Assembly: GCF_046224405.1 (NCBI RefSeq)
Contig: NZ_JBJXRK010000001.1
Location: 1 to 64,000 of the forward strand
Origin: Gudongella sp046224405
GTDB lineage: Bacteria; Bacillota; Clostridia; Tissierellales; Tissierellaceae
Direction of reading: 5' to 3'
DNA length: 64,000 nt
Below the pieces are notes generated by a model, which worked only from the letters and a program-made list of their open reading frames with translations, was not told the origin of the DNA and searched no databases. Shown here in pieces: positions 33,432 through 43,166 of this stretch. Each line of letters begins with the position of its first letter. Within the stretch, counting starts at the first letter, position 1. The translations under genes were made by a program, and so were the position numbers.

Positions 33432-33863
33432 TTATTTTTTCATGCCCACAATCACAAAAAACTCCTCTATTCCCTCTATTAGGTCACCCACGCCTTGGAC
33501 ATTTCTTGATATTGTCTCGATTGGGCACATTCCGTCCTTATCCCTGTTTAGTATATGAGGAACCTTTTTCCCGTACTCCAGTGCTATTCCCTTCTGGTTG
33601 AAAATCTCCAAGGCCGGCTCAGATATTAGGTCTGTGTAGATTCCTCTAATCCTACCCTCAGCAAGAAGCATGGCAGCTGCCTTTCCTGTTATCCTGTCTG
33701 ACACAAAGGCTCCCTCAAGGTCCTCAAAGCTCTCTGTATAGACATCATAAATAGGCTTGATGCCTCTGTCCGTTGATTGTGCTACAACTTTTCCGTTATT
33801 ATATACAACCATTTTCAGGTCATTCTTTTCCATATGGTCTTTTGCTATTTTGATTCCTTCCAA
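33432..33863 (-). CDS. DUF1893 protein
   Basis: 143 residues, cytoplasmic, no membrane segment. The family marks are the opening LKMVVYNNGKVVAQSTDRGIKPI, the middle FVSDRITGKAAAMLLAEG and CPIETISRNV near the C-terminus. Members have a cytidine-deaminase-like fold by structure prediction but no confirmed activity. Upstream of the DMT transporter by 13 bases, so probably co-transcribed. Divergent from mnmH. Confidence 0.88.
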   Translation of the reverse strand: MEGIKIAKDHMEKNDLKMVVYNNGKVVAQSTDRGIKPIYDVYTESFEDLEGAFVSDRITGKAAAMLLAEGRIRGIYTDLISEPALEIFNQKGIALEYGKKVPHILNRDKDGMCPIETISRNVQGVGDLIEGIEEFFVIVGMKK

Positions 33864-33940
33864 CTTTTCATCTCCTCCATTATGTTCTTCATATATTCTA
33901 CATCAATAGGGTTAAATATGAAACAGTTTTCCCCAGATAC

Positions 33941-33970
33941 TTTACTATTTCCTCCCACTTCCTATATAAT
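33941..33970 (+). promoter_or_regulatory. promoter of mnmH
   Basis: TTTACT, 18 bases, TATAAT, about 45 bases before the start codon. Confidence 0.5.
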
Positions 33971-34014
33971 AGGATATTATGTACAAAAAGAATATCCGAA
34001 AGATGAGGTAGATT

Positions 34015-35049
34015 ATGTATCCTGATATATCATACAGCGAGCTGGAAGAAAAACTGAAAACCGATGAATATGTTCTAATAGATGTACGGACCCCAGATGA
34101 GTATGCCCAGGAGACCATTCCTGGAGCAATCAATGTTCCCCTGTTCTCCAACGAGGAAAGGGCCATTGTGGGAACAGCCTACAAGCAACTGTCCGTTGAT
34201 GAGGCCAAGATGATCGGTGTGGAGGCAGTGGCCAAAAGGCTTCCTGACATGTTCAAGACACTGCTTGAAATCAACAAGAAGCACAAGCATCTTGTGTTTT
34301 TCTGTGCAAGGGGAGGCTTCAGGAGCGGAAGTGTTGTGGCTTTCCTGCAGAGCCTTCATATAAGTGCATTGAAGCTTCAGGGTGGCTACAAGGCCTACAG
34401 GGCATATGTGAACGAAAGGCTGCCTGAGGTTGCAAAGGATATTGAATTGATTGTACTTTACGGAAACACCGGCACAGGCAAGACCCAGGTCCTTGAGGCA
34501 CTTAAGGCCAAAGGTGCTGATGTGTTGGACCTTGAGGGCTGTGCAAACCACAGGGGCTCAACTCTTGGAGCTGTTGGATTAGGTGAGCCCAATACCCAGA
34601 AGATGTTTGAGGCCCTGCTGTATGAGGAGCTGAAGGACAGGAAGGGAAATCTGGTCTTTACTGAGGGAGAAAGCAAGAGAATCGGCCGCTCAGTAATTCC
34701 CGATTATATCTTTGAGAAGATCCGTAGCGGAATCCATGTTGAGATTACAGCTCCAATGGATATCCGGGTTGAGAACATCGTAGGAGATTATGTTTATGAA
34801 ACGGACCACGAGCTGATTGAGGCTCTTAATCACCTTAGAAAGAGACTCGGTAACGATAGAATTGACCAGTTTATTGAGCTGGTAAGGCAGAATGATTACC
34901 GGTCTGTTGCAAGAGACCTTATGATTGAATACTATGATCCCATGTATGAGCATAATCCCAAGAATTATGTTTTTCATGTTGAGAACCAGGAGCCGGAAAA
35001 GAGTGCGGAAATACTTATAAACAAGTTTATAGTCGAAAGTGGAAAGTAG
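34015..35049 (+). CDS. mnmH: tRNA 2-selenouridine synthase
   Basis: 344 residues. N-terminal rhodanese domain (about 5-135) with the catalytic Cys 97 in FFCARGGFRSGS, then a P-loop domain starting GNTGTGKT at 150-157, ending about 344. This order is the MnmH/SelU arrangement. The enzyme replaces the sulfur of 2-thiouridine in the anticodon wobble position with selenium from selenophosphate. It is evidence that the organism makes selenophosphate and therefore uses selenium. Start has GAGGTAG upstream. Confidence 0.93.
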   Translation: MYPDISYSELEEKLKTDEYVLIDVRTPDEYAQETIPGAINVPLFSNEERAIVGTAYKQLSVDEAKMIGVEAVAKRLPDMFKTLLEINKKHKHLVFFCARGGFRSGSVVAFLQSLHISALKLQGGYKAYRAYVNERLPEVAKDIELIVLYGNTGTGKTQVLEALKAKGADVLDLEGCANHRGSTLGAVGLGEPNTQKMFEALLYEELKDRKGNLVFTEGESKRIGRSVIPDYIFEKIRSGIHVEITAPMDIRVENIVGDYVYETDHELIEALNHLRKRLGNDRIDQFIELVRQNDYRSVARDLMIEYYDPMYEHNPKNYVFHVENQEPEKSAEILINKFIVESGK

Positions 35050-35140
35050 AAAGTTGAAGGGTAAGGTAATAAGTAAGAGGTAATATCTAAGAGGCAAATG
35101 AACATTGAAAATTGAACACTGAACAATAGATAAAAAATCT
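35040..35140. repeat. purine-rich tract of short degenerate repeats
   Basis: Short near-repeats such as GTGGAAAGTAGAAAGTTGAAG and then AAATGAACATTGAAAATTGAAC and ACTGAACAAT run from the end of mnmH. No reading frame is preserved. Tracts of this kind, built from GTTGAAAGT or TGAACA units, occur in intergenic DNA of various bacteria; origin unknown. Confidence 0.5.
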
Positions 35141-35230
35141 AAAAACTAATATCTCATAATCAAGTATTTTTGCTTAGTCAAACAGTGGTTCAGTTAAGGA
35201 TGAAATCAGTAAGATTAAGGTAAAAGATTA

Positions 35231-35254
35231 GCAGCTGACAAACTTGTCAGCTGC
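35231..35254 (-). terminator. terminator of the giant SLH gene
   Basis: GCAGCTGACAA / TTGTCAGCTGC, eleven-base arms, just after the stop at 35271 on the minus strand, followed by TAATCTTTT. Confidence 0.75.
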
Positions 35255-35270
35255 TTTTAGCTATTCCACT

Positions 35271-38200
35271 TTATCTAAGATAAGGGTAGGAAATGCCCTC
35301 ATCTATATCCCAAACTGTAACAAAATCCCATCCACCGAAATTTGATGAATCGGTCATCTGTAAAGATGTATAACCCATGCCAGCTGCTGATGAGGTAATA
35401 CCTGAAGCATCAATGTCCCAGTAGCTTGAAGTAACTGTACTGGCAGAAGCTTTATAGCCAACTAACCCTCCCCATCGGAATGTTCCGTTTACAACTCCGG
35501 TTGAGTAACAGTTGGATAAAGCACTCGAACTATTATAGTAACCGTGTATTCCTATTAATCCTCCAACATACTGATCTCCGATAACATTACCATAAGCATA
35601 TGAATTGCTAATTGAAGCGTCATTCATTCCAACCAAGCCACCAACAAAGTTATCAGATCCTTCTACAAATCCTAATGCGAATGTTTTGTCAATAGTACCA
35701 CTATTATAGCCACTCAGTCCACCTACATATCCACCACCAGAAACATTTCCAGTGGAGTAACTATTGCTTATAGTACCTTGACTTTCTCCTACAAGACCTC
35801 CTGCATAATTGGTAGTACCTGTTACGGTTGCATCTGAAAAAGAGTCCCGAATTTCACCGCTACCCCGATTAAGTCCAACGATTCCACCCACACTACCTAT
35901 ACCTTGAACAATACCGCTTCCTGTGCAGCTTTCGATGATGGCGGCTTCATTGTCACCTACTATAATTCCCAATCGGCTTCCCTGAGTTGGTGTTTTATTA
36001 GCTATTGTACAAGATCCTGAAGATAATCTAATTTCTCCATCTCTTGTCCAGCCGGCGATGCCTCCAACACTCATTATTCCCTCAATTGTTCCAGTTACAG
36101 AACACGCTTCAATAGTTCCATAACTGACTCCAACGATACCACCTATAAACTCTCTCCCATCAATACTCACGTCAATTAGATTCAAATCATGAATAAATGA
36201 AGTTTCTGAAGTTGTCCCAAAAAGTCCTATTCTACTATCCGAACCTGAGATCGAGAGGTTTGTTATATTTCCATTGTCTCCATCGTATGAACCCGTAAAA
36301 GGATTTAGAGTAGAACCTATTGGCTCCCATCCTTTACCGTCATTGTAATAATCTCCACCAGTGGTAACATAGTCCGCCAGATCAATGTCCTCTATCTGAA
36401 TGAAGTTGGCATCCAAATATTTTCTCACATTGTTCAGATGTTCAGCTGTTGCTATTTGATATGGATCGGATACAGTCCCTGAACCACCTGCAAATTCTCC
36501 CTCATGGTCAAACCCCTGCCAATATAAAGCGGGATATCCGTCATTGTCTGTTGGATTCATAGTCCACTCAGTTGGAAAATCCCAACCAACATAGGTTGAT
36601 AGCGATAGCATTTCTGCTGTTGTCTTAGGCATTCCTTTTCCAGAGTTGTCTGACTGATATGATGTTTCAGAGTTGTAATAGCTGTCATCAACTGTTGGGA
36701 CAGTACCACCGGTTGTCTTGGAGCCTATCAAGCCACCAACATAGGAGCTTCCATTAACCCTACCTGTTGAATAACAATTGGTTACTGAAGAGCCAACACT
36801 TAGATAACCGGCAAGACCACCAATATAACTTCCTCCTGTGACAGGTCCCATAGCATAGGAATCATTAATAGCTGTATCCTGTGCAGAACCAACTAGGCCT
36901 CCAACTGATTGACTAGATCCTGATACATCTCCAGACGCATAGGTGAACCTAATCTCACCATACCCTGAGTAGCCCGCTAGACCACCGACATATTGAGTTC
37001 CTGATGGATTGCTCTCCGCATATGACTCGGCTATGGTTCCATTGTTGTCTCCAACCAATCCACCAACCCTCTCTGATCCTGATACAGTCCCAATCCTATG
37101 GTGTGAGCCTTCAACCAGGGAGCTGTTGTAGCCCACCAAGCCACCTACATAATATACTCCATTGGCATTGCCTGTAGCATAGCTGTCTCTAATTATACTA
37201 TTGTATCCATTTATGCCAACCAAGCCACCAATATACTCCTCATTCCCTGAAACATTTCCTTCCGCATTGGAGTTTATCACTGAGCCCTCAAAATTTTCAC
37301 CTACAAGTCCCCCGATTGTTTTCCAACCGGTGACATCACCCTTGGCATAGGAGCCTTCTATGGTTCCACCACTGTTATATCCTACCAAACCTCCCATCTG
37401 ATATGGATAACCACCAGATGCAGCATCAACAGGAGCCAAATCGGCTTCACTGAAGCAATCTTCGATTACACCGTAATTGCTTCCAACCAAGCCTCCTGCA
37501 TTGAAGTCAGAGGTTTTAACTATTCCTGTTGTGGATGAATCATAAATCGTACCAGAATTGAAGCCTACCAGTCCACCTGCATAATCCCATCCGTTCAGTA
37601 CCTCAACATTGGAAGAGGAACAGTTTGAAATTTCACCAGCGTTATAGCCAACCAAGGTTCCAGTGTACTGGTCAGCAGAAACATAGGAGTTACTCAAATC
37701 CATATTTTTCAGTACTGCTGATGAACCAACATATCCGAACAAGCCTTGGTATCTTCCTATAGATCTATTGATATACAGTCCCTCTATGGAATACCCGTCA
37801 CCATCATAGCTTCCCTCAAAGGGTGCTGACCCTGATCCTATTGGATTCCATCCTTCTCCATCCTTCCATGGTGAAACCCCCAGATCAATATCAGCAATTT
37901 GTATGAAATGACTGTCCAGATAATTTCTGACCTCATTTAACTGCTCTGCAGTAGCAACTTCATATGGATTTTCTTCCGTCCCAGATCCTCCCGCAAAGGG
38001 GCTTGGAGGATAAGGTATATTTTCACTGCTCTGCCATTTCAGATAAGGATAAGAATTTCCTTCATCTATATTCCAGATGTTTTCAAAATCCCAATCAGTG
38101 TAAATAGGAACACTGTTTGTTGATTTAATCATGGCCGACGTTACGTAGCCGACACCTCCTGCTGAAGAATCTATTCCCGAGGTTTCGATGTCCCAATAGC

Positions 38201-40472
38201 TGTTGTTGACCTCCATATCTTCACTCTTGTGTCCTACAAGTCCTCCTGTCCTGGCATATCCTGTAACCTTTCCTATGGAATAGCAATTGTTTATTGAATG
38301 ACCCCAGGCGTTTCCAACCAAGCCACCTGCTGTATGGTCTCCAAATACCTCCGCAGTCGAATATGAATTGTGAATCTCAGCATTTGGATTTGACATTCGA
38401 CCAACCAGTCCACCGAAATAGTAGTCTTGACCATTGATATCCAGGGCGATTACAGAGCCTGATGAATAGCTTCCAGTTATTAATCCATCACTACCAGCTA
38501 CCAACAAACCTGCATTGTTGTTGGCCATTATGGTTCCCTCTACTGAACAGTTCCGAACTTCTCCACCTCGCTGATAGGCAACCAGGGCACTTACATAACT
38601 ATTTCCCTTAACATCAACACCCTTCATCTGTACATTTTCTATGATCCCACCTGGTGCCAGCTCTTGGAATAGGCTTTTATAGCTTTCATAGCCTTCATAA
38701 TCAATTGTCAGGTTTTCTATGATGTAGCCATTGCCATCGAATGATCCTGAAAGTCCATTTGACCACTCACCGATTGGCTGCCAGCCTTCCCCCTCATTCC
38801 AGGGTGAGACTCCTAAATCTATATTGGCAATCTGTAAGAAATGACTGTCCAGATGATCCCTTACTTTGTTAAGCTGTTCAGGATTTGCCACCCTGTAAGG
38901 ATCTTCCTCTGTTCCGGATCCTCCCGCAAATTCTCCGGTTGATTCAAAATACGCTGTGAAGGTTTTGCTTTCAGAGGTTGTTGTATAGCTAAATGCAGAT
39001 GAGGTGGTTAAAAGGTTTTTACCTTCTCTCCATTCAACAAACTCATATCCGTCATTGGCATTTGCACTTACGTTAACTTCGGTCCCTTCTTCATAACTTC
39101 CAGAACCAATTACTGTTCCAGCTCCTGCTGGAACAATGTCTAATGCCAGAGTATATTTGGGTGCAGCAGGCCTTGAAGTTCCAGAGCTTGACTTAGGCTT
39201 AAGGTTCTCGGGAAGCTTGATATCATAGCTTGAAGCTTTGGCAAATTCTCCTAGTGCTTCAATTATAACCCCTCTGATAACCACTTCAATCTCAGAATTT
39301 GCATACAATTTTTTAACTGTGGAGTCTCTTGACACCTGAATATAAACATTTTCCAAATCCTTGTGAATGTATAATTCCTGCAACTCGCTTTTTCCATTTA
39401 TCTCAATATCTGCGTTTGCTAATAAATCTATCTTTTCAAAACCACCTTCAAGCTCAATTGCCACTCCAGGTGTTACTCTTATGATCTCAACAGCTCCAAA
39501 GCTATTATTAAGCTCTTCTCCTTTCAGTTTTGCTGATGAGTGAAGGTAGGTATTGTTTATTGAAGTACTGCCCTGTGCAATTATTCTAATATTACCATCC
39601 TTTTTTATTATCAGTAGATTTTGTAGGGATGAGTTTCTTATTATGATTGAGTTTGCTCCCCCACCCTTTACAATGGTTTCTCCCTTAACTGTTATGTTGT
39701 CCAGGATAACATCTCCATCTCCAATGCCTTCTGCCAAGTAAAGGTCTCCATCTATAATCATGTTTTGTAGAGTTACGTCATTGACCGAAACAGTAAGGTT
39801 TCCCTTTAGTTCCAGCTTTCCTTGGTCCAAGCTTGGCCCATACACACCAGGCTCATTATAAATAATCCCAAATAGATTATCCAATACCTTGACTGATTCT
39901 GCCCTGGTAATATAATTTGAGGCTTTCAATGTGCCATCTGTATAGCCTGTCAAGTATCCCTTCTGTACCGCAAGGATAAGTGCTGCTTTGCTCCAGTCAG
40001 GTGTGTTATTAGTATCGACAAATTTTCCAAGAACATCCCCTTCTATTTCTTCCAGCTGCACTAAATTTTTCAATATTACGGCTGCTTCCTGTCTTGTTAT
40101 CAGTTCATTCGCCCTGAAGGTATTATCTTCATAGCCTGCTATGTATTCTCCATAGATTGCCTTTCTTAAATCTCTGAAGTACCAATCTCTTTCCTCAACA
40201 TCCACGAATGAGATTGACTCTTCCATTTTGATGCTTATGACATTGTTTATTAACTTTACGAACTCGGCTCTTGTAATTTTGTCATCAGGCCTGAATGTGC
40301 CATCTTCGTAGCCACTAATCAGCCCCTTACCAGACCACTCTTCAATGTCATCTTTTGCCCAGTGGGCACTAATGTCATTGAATGACTGTCCAAATGCCAC
40401 TTGCCCAACTCCTCCAAGCATTGAGAAAACCATTGCGAACGTTAATAACCAGCTTAATATTTTCTTATACAT
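35271..40472 (-). CDS. 1733-residue SLH-anchored GLUG-repeat surface protein
   Basis: Signal peptide ends near GQVAFG (about 28), then three S-layer homology domains at about 31-79, 86-140 and 150-200 (FNDISAHWAKDDIEEWSGKG and later copies) that bind pyruvylated wall polymer. A beta-helical region (about 215-425) and a B-repeat of the InlB/Listeria-Bacteroides type (about 442-512, with GYEFVEWREGK) follow. The rest is three long blocks starting near 511, 825 and 1327, each opening with FAGGSGTEEDPY-type sequence and holding many GLUG repeats such as VGGLVGYNSG. No sortase signal is present; the N-terminal SLH set anchors it. Likely a surface adhesin. The start has GGGAGG eight bases upstream. 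No frameshift seen over 5.2 kb. Confidence 0.92.
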   Translation of the reverse strand: MYKKILSWLLTFAMVFSMLGGVGQVAFGQSFNDISAHWAKDDIEEWSGKGLISGYEDGTFRPDDKITRAEFVKLINNVISIKMEESISFVDVEERDWYFRDLRKAIYGEYIAGYEDNTFRANELITRQEAAVILKNLVQLEEIEGDVLGKFVDTNNTPDWSKAALILAVQKGYLTGYTDGTLKASNYITRAESVKVLDNLFGIIYNEPGVYGPSLDQGKLELKGNLTVSVNDVTLQNMIIDGDLYLAEGIGDGDVILDNITVKGETIVKGGGANSIIIRNSSLQNLLIIKKDGNIRIIAQGSTSINNTYLHSSAKLKGEELNNSFGAVEIIRVTPGVAIELEGGFEKIDLLANADIEINGKSELQELYIHKDLENVYIQVSRDSTVKKLYANSEIEVVIRGVIIEALGEFAKASSYDIKLPENLKPKSSSGTSRPAAPKYTLALDIVPAGAGTVIGSGSYEEGTEVNVSANANDGYEFVEWREGKNLLTTSSAFSYTTTSESKTFTAYFESTGEFAGGSGTEEDPYRVANPEQLNKVRDHLDSHFLQIANIDLGVSPWNEGEGWQPIGEWSNGLSGSFDGNGYIIENLTIDYEGYESYKSLFQELAPGGIIENVQMKGVDVKGNSYVSALVAYQRGGEVRNCSVEGTIMANNNAGLLVAGSDGLITGSYSSGSVIALDINGQDYYFGGLVGRMSNPNAEIHNSYSTAEVFGDHTAGGLVGNAWGHSINNCYSIGKVTGYARTGGLVGHKSEDMEVNNSYWDIETSGIDSSAGGVGYVTSAMIKSTNSVPIYTDWDFENIWNIDEGNSYPYLKWQSSENIPYPPSPFAGGSGTEENPYEVATAEQLNEVRNYLDSHFIQIADIDLGVSPWKDGEGWNPIGSGSAPFEGSYDGDGYSIEGLYINRSIGRYQGLFGYVGSSAVLKNMDLSNSYVSADQYTGTLVGYNAGEISNCSSSNVEVLNGWDYAGGLVGFNSGTIYDSSTTGIVKTSDFNAGGLVGSNYGVIEDCFSEADLAPVDAASGGYPYQMGGLVGYNSGGTIEGSYAKGDVTGWKTIGGLVGENFEGSVINSNAEGNVSGNEEYIGGLVGINGYNSIIRDSYATGNANGVYYVGGLVGYNSSLVEGSHHRIGTVSGSERVGGLVGDNNGTIAESYAESNPSGTQYVGGLAGYSGYGEIRFTYASGDVSGSSQSVGGLVGSAQDTAINDSYAMGPVTGGSYIGGLAGYLSVGSSVTNCYSTGRVNGSSYVGGLIGSKTTGGTVPTVDDSYYNSETSYQSDNSGKGMPKTTAEMLSLSTYVGWDFPTEWTMNPTDNDGYPALYWQGFDHEGEFAGGSGTVSDPYQIATAEHLNNVRKYLDANFIQIEDIDLADYVTTGGDYYNDGKGWEPIGSTLNPFTGSYDGDNGNITNLSISGSDSRIGLFGTTSETSFIHDLNLIDVSIDGREFIGGIVGVSYGTIEACSVTGTIEGIMSVGGIAGWTRDGEIRLSSGSCTIANKTPTQGSRLGIIVGDNEAAIIESCTGSGIVQGIGSVGGIVGLNRGSGEIRDSFSDATVTGTTNYAGGLVGESQGTISNSYSTGNVSGGGYVGGLSGYNSGTIDKTFALGFVEGSDNFVGGLVGMNDASISNSYAYGNVIGDQYVGGLIGIHGYYNSSSALSNCYSTGVVNGTFRWGGLVGYKASASTVTSSYWDIDASGITSSAAGMGYTSLQMTDSSNFGGWDFVTVWDIDEGISYPYLR

Positions 40473-40520
40473 TGCCCATACCTCCCTAACATTTCCATTA
40501 AATCCTATTTTCTAGCAATA

Positions 40521-40549
40521 ATGAGCATCTACTCCCATAAATTGCTCAT
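40521..40549 (-). promoter_or_regulatory. leader hairpin of the SLH gene
   Basis: Inverted repeat ATGAGCA / TGCTCAT in the untranslated leader between the -10-like TATAATAT (near 40567) and the start codon. Function not known; it may stabilise the mRNA. Confidence 0.35.
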
Positions 40550-40649
40550 AACCCACCCATCTTATATATTATAATATTTCATAAATCGAATGTTAGGTTA
40601 TATACATTTGGCAATGACGATAATTGGCACATTTCATGACAAAAACTAA

Positions 40650-40673
40650 TGCCGGCAGAAATCTGCCGGCATC
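40650..40673 (-). terminator. terminator of ftsH
   Basis: Perfect ATGCCGGCAG / CTGCCGGCAT arms with a four-base loop, then TAGTTTTTG on the minus strand. Confidence 0.9.
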
Positions 40674-40676
40674 CTT

Positions 40677-42515
40677 TTATTCACCTAACTCTTCATTCTC
40701 TTCAGTTTTATTCAATATCTCCATAAACTGCTCACCAGTTATGGTCTCCATCTCAAGAAGATAATTGGATAGTTCCCTCAGCTTGTCCATATTCTCTTCC
40801 AGAATCTTCTTGGCCTTGTCATGGGCCTCTTTGATGATTCTCAGGACCTCTGCATCGATCCTTGATGAGGTCTCAGCGGAGCAGGTAAGTGAGGAATCCC
40901 CTCCAAGGTACATGTTGGTCTGGGTTTCAAGGGCCATCATGTCAAATTCACCGCTCATTCCATATCGTGTAACCATTGCCCTGGCAATCTTAGTTACCTG
41001 CTCGATGTCATTGGCAGCTCCCGTTGTGATTGAGCCGAATACCAGCTCCTCTGCCGCACGTCCACCGGTGATCGTAACAATCTTGTTGAACAGCTCCTCC
41101 TTGCTCATAAGCACGCTTTCCTGCTCTGAGATCTGCATGGTGTAGCCCAGGGCTCCCGAGGTCCTTGGTATGATTGTAATCTTGTGGACCGGGTCTGAAT
41201 CTGTCTGCTTTGCAGCAACCAGAGCGTGCCCGATCTCGTGGTAGGCGATGATCCTCTTCTCCTTGGTGGAGATAACGGAATTCTTCCTTTGGTAGCCTGC
41301 TATTACAACCTCAACTGACTCCTCAAGGTCAGGCTGGCTTACCTTGTCCCTACCCTGCCTTACAGCACGTAGGGCAGCCTCGTTTATCATGTTTGCAAGG
41401 TCAGCTCCCGAAGCTCCAGCAGTGGCCCTTGCTATTGCATTGTAGTCAAGGTCCGGATCAACCTTGACAGCCTTGGCGTGAACCTTCAGAATGTCCTCCC
41501 TGCCCTTCATGTCAGGCAGCTCCACCGGAACCCTCCTGTCGAACCTTCCAGGCCTTAGAAGGGCCTTGTCAAGGGACTCAGGCCTGTTTGTGGCAGCAAG
41601 GATGACAACTCCCTCCTTGCCGTCGAAGCCATCCATCTCGGTCAAAAGCTGATTAAGTGTCTGCTCTCTTTCGTCGTTGCCGCCGATACCTCCGCCGTCA
41701 CGCTTCTTTCCGATTGTGTCGATCTCATCTATGAAGACTATGCAGGGTGCCTTTTCCTGTGCTTGCTTGAAAAGGTCCCTTACCTTGGCCGCTCCCATTC
41801 CAACAAACATCTGAACGAACTCAGAGCCCGAGATTGAGAAGAAGGGCACCTTGGCCTCTCCTGCAACAGCCCTTGCAAGAAGGGTCTTACCGGTTCCCGG
41901 AGGTCCCACAAGAAGGGCTCCCTTTGGAAGGTTTGCACCGATATCCTTGTACTTGCCTGGATTGTGCAGGTAGTCAACAATCTCCTCAAGAGCCTCCTTG
42001 GCCTCATCCTGACCGGCAACATCCTCGAAGGTCTTGCCTGTCTGGGATTCAACGTAGATCTTTGCATTGCTCTTTCCAAAGGAAAGTACATCATTTCCTC
42101 CGCCCATCCTCTTCTGCATTGACCTGGCGAAAAGCTGGCCTATTGCAACAAAGATGGCTATTGTTATAATCCAGGAGAAGATTGTACTCATGAGGGATGG
42201 TGTGGTGTCTGAAATCTCCCTTGAGAATACCACATCAGCATCGTTCAACCTCCCCACCAGGTCAGGGTCATCCATGGTTCCCGTAACAAAGACGGTCTCC
42301 GTTCCCTTCTCCTGAATGAAAATGTCGTTGTCCTTTATTTCAACCACATCAATCTCTCCGTCCTCCAGCATCTGAAGGAAGGTTCCATAATCTATCTGCT
42401 CTATGTCAGACTGCATCATCCTAGGAAACACGACCATGTTAAGCACAATTATCACTATAAGAGCGATAAGGTAGTAGTATATGATCGGCTTCTTTGGTCT
42501 TTTGAAATTATTCAT
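40677..42515 (-). CDS. ftsH: ATP-dependent membrane metalloprotease FtsH
   Basis: 612 residues from ATG 42515; a TTG seven codons earlier is possible. Two membrane helices (about 14-33 and 110-130) enclose a short extracytoplasmic region. AAA+ motifs: GPPGTGKTLLARAVAGEA (Walker A) and IVFIDEIDTIG (Walker B); zinc protease motif HEIGH in AYHEIGHALVAAKQ. FtsH degrades membrane and regulatory proteins. Typical length is 600-650. Monocistronic here with its own terminator; upstream lies the ECF S component gene. Confidence 0.96.
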   Translation of the reverse strand: MNNFKRPKKPIIYYYLIALIVIIVLNMVVFPRMMQSDIEQIDYGTFLQMLEDGEIDVVEIKDNDIFIQEKGTETVFVTGTMDDPDLVGRLNDADVVFSREISDTTPSLMSTIFSWIITIAIFVAIGQLFARSMQKRMGGGNDVLSFGKSNAKIYVESQTGKTFEDVAGQDEAKEALEEIVDYLHNPGKYKDIGANLPKGALLVGPPGTGKTLLARAVAGEAKVPFFSISGSEFVQMFVGMGAAKVRDLFKQAQEKAPCIVFIDEIDTIGKKRDGGGIGGNDEREQTLNQLLTEMDGFDGKEGVVILAATNRPESLDKALLRPGRFDRRVPVELPDMKGREDILKVHAKAVKVDPDLDYNAIARATAGASGADLANMINEAALRAVRQGRDKVSQPDLEESVEVVIAGYQRKNSVISTKEKRIIAYHEIGHALVAAKQTDSDPVHKITIIPRTSGALGYTMQISEQESVLMSKEELFNKIVTITGGRAAEELVFGSITTGAANDIEQVTKIARAMVTRYGMSGEFDMMALETQTNMYLGGDSSLTCSAETSSRIDAEVLRIIKEAHDKAKKILEENMDKLRELSNYLLEMETITGEQFMEILNKTEENEELGE

Positions 42516-42585
42516 ATTATCACCGTTCCTATCCAAATAGACCTATTTAAGGTCTGAAAATATCTCCCAAGGGAGATTCACCATT

Positions 42586-43107
42586 CTAGGCATGGTTTGC
42601 CTTCATGCCGGTTGCATTTCTGATTGCCTTTACAAGAGGGGGTATTATAACAAGCTGTATAAGTATCCCCGGTATTCCCGTTACAATGGCACCCTTTATA
42701 AAGGCCCAGGGTGACATCTGGACGCCAAAGAAGGTTGAAAGGACAAACACCACAATGGCTGCCATGACCCTTCCATCAATCATCCCTGCTATCAGCGGGA
42801 AGAAGGTCTTTCCAGGGTACTGCTTTGCTATAAATCCAGAGGTGAGCCCGTACACCCCAAGCTCAAATACCATGATTGGAAGCATTGGAAACATTGGGGG
42901 CATCCCAGTCATTACACTGCTGAGTAGCGGGGTTATGACTCCTGTAAAAAGTCCCGCAAGGGGGCCAAGGGTCAGACCTGCCATAAGTACAGGTATGTGC
43001 ATGGGAAGGAAGACCGGTCCTCCCATGTTGAAGCTGTGAAAGGCGATGGGAAGGACTATTCCCAAGGCTATAAACATTCCAGTCATTACAATTTTTCTAG
43101 TGTTCAT
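42586..43107 (-). CDS. ECF transporter S component, substrate unknown
   Basis: 173 residues with about five to six hydrophobic segments. It has the S-component opening MNTRKIVMTGMFIALGIVLPIAFH (the AxxxA-type first helix) and PMHIPVLMAGLTLGPLAGLFTG in helix 2-3. The ECF A and T subunits are not adjacent, so it belongs to the group II type that share one energy module. Substrate (for example a vitamin) cannot be told. Confidence 0.8.
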   Translation of the reverse strand: MNTRKIVMTGMFIALGIVLPIAFHSFNMGGPVFLPMHIPVLMAGLTLGPLAGLFTGVITPLLSSVMTGMPPMFPMLPIMVFELGVYGLTSGFIAKQYPGKTFFPLIAGMIDGRVMAAIVVFVLSTFFGVQMSPWAFIKGAIVTGIPGILIQLVIIPPLVKAIRNATGMKANHA

Positions 43108-43133
43108 CTTATCCTCCCTTGTATGAAAAGCTA

Positions 43134-43160
43134 AAGGAGACCAGACGTGCCGATCTCCTT
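43134..43160 (-). terminator. terminator of the NBP35 gene
   Basis: AAGGAGA / TCTCCTT arms with a long loop, followed by TAGCTTTTC on the minus strand. Confidence 0.6.
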
Positions 43161-43166
43161 CTAATC

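Noticed and set aside
35271..40472. Direct DNA repeats looking like a CRISPR or tandem array
   Set aside because: They are protein-coding GLUG repeats in one open frame with variable codons and no spacer pattern.
42516..42536. TTG start for FtsH seven codons upstream
   Set aside because: The ATG at 42515 gives the usual FtsH N-terminus; neither has a strong Shine-Dalgarno, so ATG is preferred.
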